Made by a program: the position numbers and the translations under genes. DNA of 10,558 bases from Actinomycetes bacterium (GTDB lineage Bacteria; Actinomycetota; Actinomycetes; Actinomycetales; Cellulomonadaceae): the NCBI GenBank assembly GCA_023389455.1, contig JAEWEJ010000337.1:1-10558 (forward strand), written 5' to 3'. Numbering within the stretch: position 1 is the first letter of the stretch; each line of letters starts with the position of its first letter. Of this stretch, positions 6,389 through 10,558 are shown one piece after another. Below the pieces are notes generated by a model. The model did not search any database and was not told the origin of the DNA. It worked only from the letters and a program-made list of their open reading frames with translations.

Positions 6389-7372
6389 ATGCGCGCCGTC
6401 ATCGCCACCCGAGCCGGTGGCCCCGAGGTTCTGCAGGTCGCCGACGTCCCCGACCCCGAGCCGCGGCCCGACGAGGTGCTCGTGCGCGTCGCGGCAGCCG
6501 GGGTCAACTTCATCGACACCTACCGTCGCGGCGGGTTCTACCGTATGTCGTTCCCCCACGTCGTGGGGTCCGAGGGTGCCGGCGAGGTCGTCGCGGTCGG
6601 CTCGGACGTCACCACGCTCGCGCCCGGCGACCGCGTCGCCTGGGCGTCCGCCGAGGGCTCGTACGCCGAGCTGGTCGCCGTCCGCGAGGCCGACGCGCTG
6701 CCCGTCCCGCCGGGCGTGGACGACGCCACCGCGGCCGCGCTTCCGCTGCAGGGCATGACCGCGCACTACCTCGTCTCCTCGACCTTCCCCCTCGAGGGCG
6801 GGCACGACGTGCTGCTGCACGCCGGCGCCGGTGGGGTCGGGCTGCTGCTGACCCAGCTGGCCGCCGCGCGCGGCGCCCGCGTCATCTCGACCGTCGGGTC
6901 CGCCGACAAGGAGCGTCTGGCCCGCGCGGCCGGCGCGTCCGACGTCATCCGCTACCGCGAGCTGTCCGACCTGACCACCGAGCTCCCCGCGCTCGTGCGG
7001 GACCTGACCGGCGGTCGCGGGGTGCACGTCGTCTACGACGGGGTCGGCAAGGACACCTTCGACGCGTCCCTCGCGTCGCTGGCCCGCCGCGGCACGCTCG
7101 CGCTGTTCGGCGCCTCGTCCGGACAGGTCCCGCCCGTCGACCTGCAGCGGCTGAACACCGCGGGATCGGTCTTCGTGACCCGCCCCACGCTCGGCCACCA
7201 CACGGCGACCCGCGACGAGCTGCTGTGGCGGGCCGACGAGCTGTTCGACGCCGTCGCCGCCGACGCCCTCGACGTCCGCGTCGGGGCCACCTACCCCCTG
7301 GCGGACGCCGCCGAGGCCCACCGCGCCCTCGAGGGGCGCGCCACCACCGGAAAGGTCCTGCTGCTCCCGTGA
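6389..7372 (+). CDS. NADPH:quinone oxidoreductase, zeta-crystallin type (MDR superfamily)
   Basis: Predicted cytosolic NADPH-dependent reductase of quinones or other reactive carbonyls, in the medium-chain dehydrogenase family without catalytic zinc. The 327 residues have the GroES-like N-terminal domain (about 1-120) with GVNFIDTYRRGGFY (38-51) and GSEGAGEVVAVG (60-71), then the nucleotide-binding domain with AGAGGVG (146-152). YDGVGKDTF (216-224) and RPTLGHHTATRDEL (265-278) are close to bacterial QorA-type enzymes. The ATG at 6389 gives the usual MRAVIATRAGGPEVL start; its ribosome binding G-run sits in a hairpin. It diverges from argC and overlaps the next gene by GTGA, so the two are probably one redox-related transcript. 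The physiological substrate is unknown. Confidence 0.9.
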   Translation: MRAVIATRAGGPEVLQVADVPDPEPRPDEVLVRVAAAGVNFIDTYRRGGFYRMSFPHVVGSEGAGEVVAVGSDVTTLAPGDRVAWASAEGSYAELVAVREADALPVPPGVDDATAAALPLQGMTAHYLVSSTFPLEGGHDVLLHAGAGGVGLLLTQLAAARGARVISTVGSADKERLARAAGASDVIRYRELSDLTTELPALVRDLTGGRGVHVVYDGVGKDTFDASLASLARRGTLALFGASSGQVPPVDLQRLNTAGSVFVTRPTLGHHTATRDELLWRADELFDAVAADALDVRVGATYPLADAAEAHRALEGRATTGKVLLLP

Positions 7373-8121
7373 CGATCGACGCCCCCACGTTCGCCGCCCC
7401 TCCCCGCACCGTCACCGTCGAGGTCTGGTCCGACGTCGCGTGCCCCTGGTGCTGGATCGGCAAGCGCCGGTTCGCCACGGCCCTGCGGGCCTTCGCGCAC
7501 CGCGACCACGTCGAGGTGGTGTGGCGGTCCTACCAGCTGTCCCCCGAGACGCCGACCGGCCCCGGACGCCCCGAGGTCGACGCGCTCGTCGAGGCCAAGG
7601 GCCTGCCGCGGGACCGCGTGGAGGAGATGTTCGCGCGGGTCGCCGCCGTCGGCGCCGCCGACGGCCTGCACTACGACTTCGCCACGACCCTCGCGTTCAA
7701 CACGTTCGACGCCCACCGCCTGCTGCACCTGGCCCGCGAGGCCGGAGGCCCGCCGCTGGCGGACGTGACCATGGAGGCGCTGTTCTCGGCGCACTTCGAG
7801 CAGGGCGAGGACCTCGGGACCACCGGCGCGCTCGTCGCGATCGCCCGGCAGGCCGGGTTCGCCGCGCACGGGTGGGACGACGCCCGCGTCACGGCCGCGC
7901 TCGAGGGCGGCACCGCGGCGGACGCGGTCCGGGAGGACCTGGCGACGGCGCGCTCGCTCGGCGTGACCGGCGTGCCGTTCTTCGTGGTCGACCGCCGGTA
8001 CGCGGTCTCCGGAGCGCAGCCCGCCGAGGTGTTCTCCCAGCTCCTCGACGCAGGCTGGCGTGAGGCCAACCCGCTCGCCGCCGCACCCACCGGGGACGTC
8101 TGCACCGACGGGTCCTGCTGA
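7369..8121 (+). CDS. DsbA-family oxidoreductase, FrnE-like
   Basis: Predicted thiol-disulfide oxidoreductase of the DsbA/FrnE branch. A thioredoxin-like strand leads to the CPWC active site (Cys25, Cys28, in SDVACPWCWIGKRR), a helical insertion follows (about 60-190), and the chain returns through GVTGVPFFVVDRRYAVSGAQ (198-217), with the probable cis-proline at 203. There is no signal peptide, so it is likely cytosolic. The chain ends with CTDGSC, a CX4C pair (Cys245, Cys250). A second C-terminal cysteine pair of this spacing is, as I recall, described for Deinococcus FrnE. The GTG at 7369 overlaps the oxidoreductase stop and gives 250 residues. FrnE was named from a polyketide cluster; here the neighbourhood suggests stress or redox maintenance, not secondary metabolism. 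Substrate unknown. Confidence 0.9.
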   Translation: MTIDAPTFAAPPRTVTVEVWSDVACPWCWIGKRRFATALRAFAHRDHVEVVWRSYQLSPETPTGPGRPEVDALVEAKGLPRDRVEEMFARVAAVGAADGLHYDFATTLAFNTFDAHRLLHLAREAGGPPLADVTMEALFSAHFEQGEDLGTTGALVAIARQAGFAAHGWDDARVTAALEGGTAADAVREDLATARSLGVTGVPFFVVDRRYAVSGAQPAEVFSQLLDAGWREANPLAAAPTGDVCTDGSC

Positions 8122-8122
8122 G

Positions 8123-8140
8123 CGGGGACGACTCACCCCG
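8123..8140. terminator. Possible bidirectional terminator hairpin between convergent genes
   Basis: CGGGG-ACGACTCA-CCCCG forms a 5-bp stem (six with a G-U pair) between the convergent stops at 8121 and 8133, overlapping the second stop. There is no T-run on either side, so intrinsic termination is uncertain, and the loop of eight bases is large. Confidence 0.3.
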
Positions 8141-8789
8141 TGCCGCGCCCGCGGCGTGCCAGGAGGTCGACGAGCTCGGCGAGCGAGTCGACACGCACGT
8201 CCGCGAGCGCGACCTGGGGCCGCAGCGCGTGGACGTGACCCCACGGCCCGCGGCGCAGGAACGCCGTCCGCATGCCCGCCGCGCGCGCCGGCAGGACGTC
8301 GTTGTCCAGCCGGTCGCCGACGTACAGCACGTCACCCGCGGGCAGGCCGATCTCCGCGAGCACGCGCGCGAAGAACGCGGGCGACGGCTTGGCCACGCCC
8401 CAGCGCGCGGAGGAGGCGACCAGGTCGAGGTCCACGCCGGCGGCGCGCAGCTGCGCCTCGGCGCCGGCGGGCTGGTTGCCGGCGATCGCGACCAGGTAGC
8501 CGGCACGGCGCAGCGCGTGGAGCGTCGGCAGCGCGTCGGGGTAGAGGTCGCCCGGCTCGATCGTGGTCGGCGTCGACGGCCGGGGCACCCCGAGCACCTC
8601 CCAGACGCGGGCGTGCGGCTCGTCGCGCTCGGCCAGCGCCCCCAGCACGGCCATGAGCGCGAGCGGCGTGACGCCGGCGTCGTGCGCCGCCTGCGTCCAG
8701 GCGCGGGTCTCGTCGACCAGCGTCTCCCCCACGTCCAAGACGACCGCGCGCACGTCGACCCAGCCCGGCCCTGACGTCGCGCTGCCCAC
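8133..8789 (-). CDS. HAD-superfamily hydrolase-like protein with altered motifs
   Basis: Haloacid-dehalogenase-fold protein, probably a small-molecule phosphatase. With the GTG at 8789 it has 218 residues. Motif I is VVLDVGETL: the nucleophile Asp19 is present, but the usual second Asp is Gly21. Motif II is VAIAGNQ, with Gly104 where Ser or Thr is normal. Motif III Lys134 (GVAKPSPAFF) and motif IV YVGDRLDNDV (156-165) are intact. A helical cap fits between motifs I and II (about 28-88). The start is uncertain: GTGs at 8825, 8798, 8795, 8789 and 8753 are all open. 8789 has a modest CAGGG upstream; 8753 would give MRAVVLDVGETL, a typical HAD beginning. Convergent with the DsbA-like gene. It is downstream of thiD-tenA but separated by about 100 bases, so a thiamine link is not shown. 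Confidence 0.82.
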   Translation of the reverse strand: MGSATSGPGWVDVRAVVLDVGETLVDETRAWTQAAHDAGVTPLALMAVLGALAERDEPHARVWEVLGVPRPSTPTTIEPGDLYPDALPTLHALRRAGYLVAIAGNQPAGAEAQLRAAGVDLDLVASSARWGVAKPSPAFFARVLAEIGLPAGDVLYVGDRLDNDVLPARAAGMRTAFLRRGPWGHVHALRPQVALADVRVDSLAELVDLLARRGRGTG

Positions 8790-8840
8790 GGCCACCACCC
8801 TGCCAGCCGACGGGGGCGACGTCACGACGCACCCGCGGTC

Positions 8841-8863
8841 GGACCGGGGCGGGAGCTCGGTCC
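8841..8863 (-). other. Inverted repeat after thiD-tenA
   Basis: GGACCG (8841-8846) and CGGTCC (8858-8863) form a 6-bp stem around an 11-base loop in the region between the thiD-tenA stop and the HAD-like gene. It could be a weak transcript end or processing site for the thiamine genes. There is no T-run, so I do not call it a terminator. Nothing else is seen in this intergenic stretch apart from the 19-bp duplication. Confidence 0.2.
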
Positions 8864-8869
8864 CGGCGG

Positions 8870-8910
8870 GCGCGTCGGTCAGGCCGGTGCGCGTCGGTCA
8901 GGCCGGTGCG
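8870..8910. repeat. 19-bp tandem duplication across the thiD-tenA stop codon
   Basis: GCGTCGGTCAGGCCGGTGC is present twice without mismatch at 8872-8890 and 8891-8909, and one or two flanking bases extend the match on each side. The gene-proximal copy contains the TGA stop of the ThiD-TenA gene (8898-8900); the other copy is a non-coding duplicate downstream of it. Because the stop is in the first copy met by the ribosome, the protein is unaffected. Confidence 0.85.
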
Positions 8911-10442
8911 GGCGACGCCGGCACCGGCACCCGGTCGCGGACCTGGTCGAAGAACGCGAGCTCGTGCGCGCACGACGTCGCGTACGCCGCCAGCATGCGC
9001 GCCCGCGTCGCCCCGCCGACCTCGCGCGCGGCCTCGTCGGCGAGCGCGGTGGCCGTCACCGCCGCCGCGGCGAACTGCGGGTCGCCGTAGGTCGCCACCC
9101 AGTCCCCGTACGGGTGCGCCGCCAGATCTCCCGCCCGCGCGAGGACGCGGGCGCCGATGTCCGCGTAGAGCACGTAGCAGGGCAGCACCGCGGCCACGAG
9201 CTCGGCGTACGAGCCCGTCCCGGCGACCGCCAGCAGGTGGTCGACGTAGGCGGTGGTCGCGCGGCTCGGCCGTGCCGGCACGCCGCCCGCGCCCTGCACC
9301 CGTGGCCCGTGCAGCCGGGCCTCGTGCAGCCGCACCTCGACCTCCAGGCAGCGTGCCGCCCCCCGGGCGTAGAACACCTGCGCAGGCCCGTGCGGGGCCA
9401 GCTGGCTCGCCCGGGCGAGCACGCGCGCGTACTGCGCCAGGTACAGCGCGTCCTGCTGCAGGTACGCCTCGAACTGCTCGACCGGCAGCGTGCCGTCGGC
9501 CAGGCCGCGGACGAACGGCAGGTCGTCGCACGCCTGCCGGACGGCCGCCGCGCGGTCCCACGCCTCCGCGCCGAAGGCGCGCGCACCCAGCGTCGGCGCG
9601 TGGTGCAGGTGGTCGACGGGCCCGCGACCGGAGCCCACCGCGAGCGCCTCCCCCGCGCCGATCGCCCCCGTCAGCCACTCCTTGGCCTCGCGGACGGCGC
9701 TCACCCAGTCCGCACGCCGCGGGCGCAGCGCCGCGACGGCGGCGGACAACGAGCAGCCGGTGCCGTGCGTGCTGGTCGTCGCCAGCCGCAGCGCGTCGAG
9801 CTCGGTGACGGTCGTGGCGTCGACGACCGCGTCGGGGCTCGCGTCCCCGTCGAGGTGCCCACCCTTGAGCAGGACCGTCACGCCGGACGCGCGGGCGAGG
9901 CGCCGTGCCTGCCCCACGGCCTCGGGCCACGTGGTGGCGGCGGGCTCACCCAGGAGCACGCCGAGCTCCGGGAGGTTCGGCGTGACCAGGTCCGCGCGCG
10001 TGACGAGGCGGCGCACGGCCTCCTCGGCGTCGGGGGCGAGCAGCCGGTCCCCGCTGGTCGCGACCATGACGGGGTCGAGGACGACGACCGGGGGCCCCGT
10101 GCGGTCCAGCCAGCCGGCGACCTCGTCGGCGACGGCGCGCGTGCCGAGCATGCCGATCTTCACCGCGTCGACCGTCACGTCGTCGCTCACGGCGTCGAGC
10201 TGGGCGCGCAGGAACGCGACGTCGGGCACGTGCACGGCGCGCACGCCGTGCGTGTTCTGCGCGACCAGCGCGGTGACGACCGCCATCCCGTACGCGCCGT
10301 GCGCGGCGAACGACTTGAGGTCGGCGTGGATCCCCGCGCCCCCCGTGGGGTCCGTGCCCGCGACCGACAGCACCCGCACGCGGCTGCCCGCGCGACGTGA
10401 CGGCACCGGGCGACCGGCGGGCGGTGCCGCGGCCCCGCTCAC
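8898..10442 (-). CDS. thiD: Bifunctional ThiD-TenA: HMP/HMP-P kinase fused to thiaminase II
   Basis: A 514-residue fusion of two thiamine enzymes. The ThiD part (about 20-280) phosphorylates hydroxymethylpyrimidine and its monophosphate; it shows SVAGTDPTGGAGI (26-38), KIGMLG (95-100), VLDPVMVATSGDRLL (121-135), VTPNLPEL (153-160) and the anion-hole and catalytic motif HGTGC (226-230). The TenA part (about 295-505) belongs to the aminopyrimidine hydrolase/thiaminase II family, which salvages pyrimidine from degraded thiamine: LPFVRGLADGTLP (308-320), QQDALYL with Asp331, LPCYVLYADIG with the nucleophile Cys422, HPYGDWVATYGD (443-454) and HELAFFD with Glu494. Both active sites look intact. The GTG at 10442 overlaps the thiE stop (GTGA); a longer frame to 10523 would add 27 low-complexity residues inside thiE. 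The first 20 residues are an Ala/Pro/Arg-rich lead. Confidence 0.93.
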   Translation of the reverse strand: MSGAAAPPAGRPVPSRRAGSRVRVLSVAGTDPTGGAGIHADLKSFAAHGAYGMAVVTALVAQNTHGVRAVHVPDVAFLRAQLDAVSDDVTVDAVKIGMLGTRAVADEVAGWLDRTGPPVVVLDPVMVATSGDRLLAPDAEEAVRRLVTRADLVTPNLPELGVLLGEPAATTWPEAVGQARRLARASGVTVLLKGGHLDGDASPDAVVDATTVTELDALRLATTSTHGTGCSLSAAVAALRPRRADWVSAVREAKEWLTGAIGAGEALAVGSGRGPVDHLHHAPTLGARAFGAEAWDRAAAVRQACDDLPFVRGLADGTLPVEQFEAYLQQDALYLAQYARVLARASQLAPHGPAQVFYARGAARCLEVEVRLHEARLHGPRVQGAGGVPARPSRATTAYVDHLLAVAGTGSYAELVAAVLPCYVLYADIGARVLARAGDLAAHPYGDWVATYGDPQFAAAAVTATALADEAAREVGGATRARMLAAYATSCAHELAFFDQVRDRVPVPASPAPA

Positions 10443-10558
10443 CGCAGCCCCGCCGTCACGCCGGCCCGGTCCCACGCCGCCACCAGGCGCGCGGCGGCCG
10501 CCCCGGGGTCCGGCGCCGCGCACACGGCGCCGACCACGGCCATCGCGTGGACGCCAGC
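10439..10558 (-). CDS. thiE: Thiamine phosphate synthase, C-terminal end (cut by window edge)
   Basis: Only the last 39 codons are present. They read GVHAMAVVGAVCAAPDPGAA (residues 2-21 of the fragment) and end in TAGLR and a TGA at 10441-10439. The run of small hydrophobic residues ending in AVCAAPDP matches the conserved C-terminal strand and phosphate-binding part of ThiE, which joins HMP pyrophosphate and thiazole phosphate into thiamine phosphate. This call rests on a short fragment, but the neighbour fits: the stop overlaps the ThiD-TenA start by four bases, and ThiD makes the HMP pyrophosphate that ThiE uses. The gene continues beyond the right edge. Confidence 0.82.
   Translation of the reverse strand, partial: AGVHAMAVVGAVCAAPDPGAAAARLVAAWDRAGVTAGLR

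Noticed and set aside
5245..6519. A longer argC beginning at 6519
   Set aside because: The extra residues precede the Rossmann start, lack conservation features, and would cross the operator, the promoter and the divergent gene's start.
5659..7368. A long upstream extension of the FrnE-like protein (820 codons)
   Set aside because: The extension is an out-of-frame reading of argC and the quinone oxidoreductase. Similarity to DsbA-type proteins begins only after 7369.
8123..8140. Strong intrinsic terminator between the convergent genes
   Set aside because: The stem is only five or six base pairs with an eight-base loop and no T-run, so it is listed only as a low-confidence possibility.
1..10558. 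Defence system, CRISPR, mobile element or biosynthetic gene cluster
   Set aside because: I looked for spaced direct repeats, transposase or integrase motifs, and clustered unknown genes. All genes belong to known housekeeping families; the FrnE-like gene alone does not indicate a polyketide cluster.

Overview
The window is chromosomal DNA from a very GC-rich bacterium. Almost every third codon position is G or C, GTG starts are common, and the proteins look actinobacterial, closest in feel to Cellulomonas-type Micrococcales. The genus is an impression from protein style, not a search result. Every gene I can identify is core metabolism or housekeeping. There is no phage, IS element, CRISPR array, tRNA or rRNA, and no stretch over 300 bases without a gene.

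Layout. Positions 1-6306 (minus strand) hold an arginine biosynthesis cluster, read right to left as argC, argJ, argB, argD, argF, argR, then argG, which runs off the left edge. argC to argR form one operon whose five junctions are all 4-base stop/start overlaps. argG is set apart by about 70 bases containing a perfect 18-bp ARG-box-like palindrome. A related operator lies over the argC start, so ArgR, made by the last gene of the operon, probably represses both units. Together the genes convert N-acetylglutamate to ornithine (ArgB, ArgC, ArgD, ArgJ), then citrulline (ArgF), then argininosuccinate (ArgG).

Positions 6389-8121 (plus strand) are divergent from argC and hold a two-gene redox unit: a zeta-crystallin-type NADPH:quinone oxidoreductase followed, with a GTGA overlap, by a FrnE-like DsbA-family thiol oxidoreductase with a CPWC active site and a C-terminal CX4C pair. 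The 82-base intergenic region carries the argC operator and promoter, a possible plus-strand -10 inside the same operator, and a perfect hairpin at the oxidoreductase ribosome binding site.

Positions 8133-10558 (minus strand) hold a HAD-like phosphatase with two altered motifs, a ThiD-TenA fusion protein, and the last 39 codons of thiE. The thiE-thiD/tenA pair is a thiamine phosphate synthesis and pyrimidine salvage module, also joined by a GTGA overlap.

I did not find an undescribed system. The points most worth a second look are the shared operator and probable leaderless start of argC, the uniform 4-base overlaps at all seven tightly packed junctions, the variant carbamoyl-phosphate loop in ArgF, the ThiD-TenA fusion, and the altered HAD motifs.
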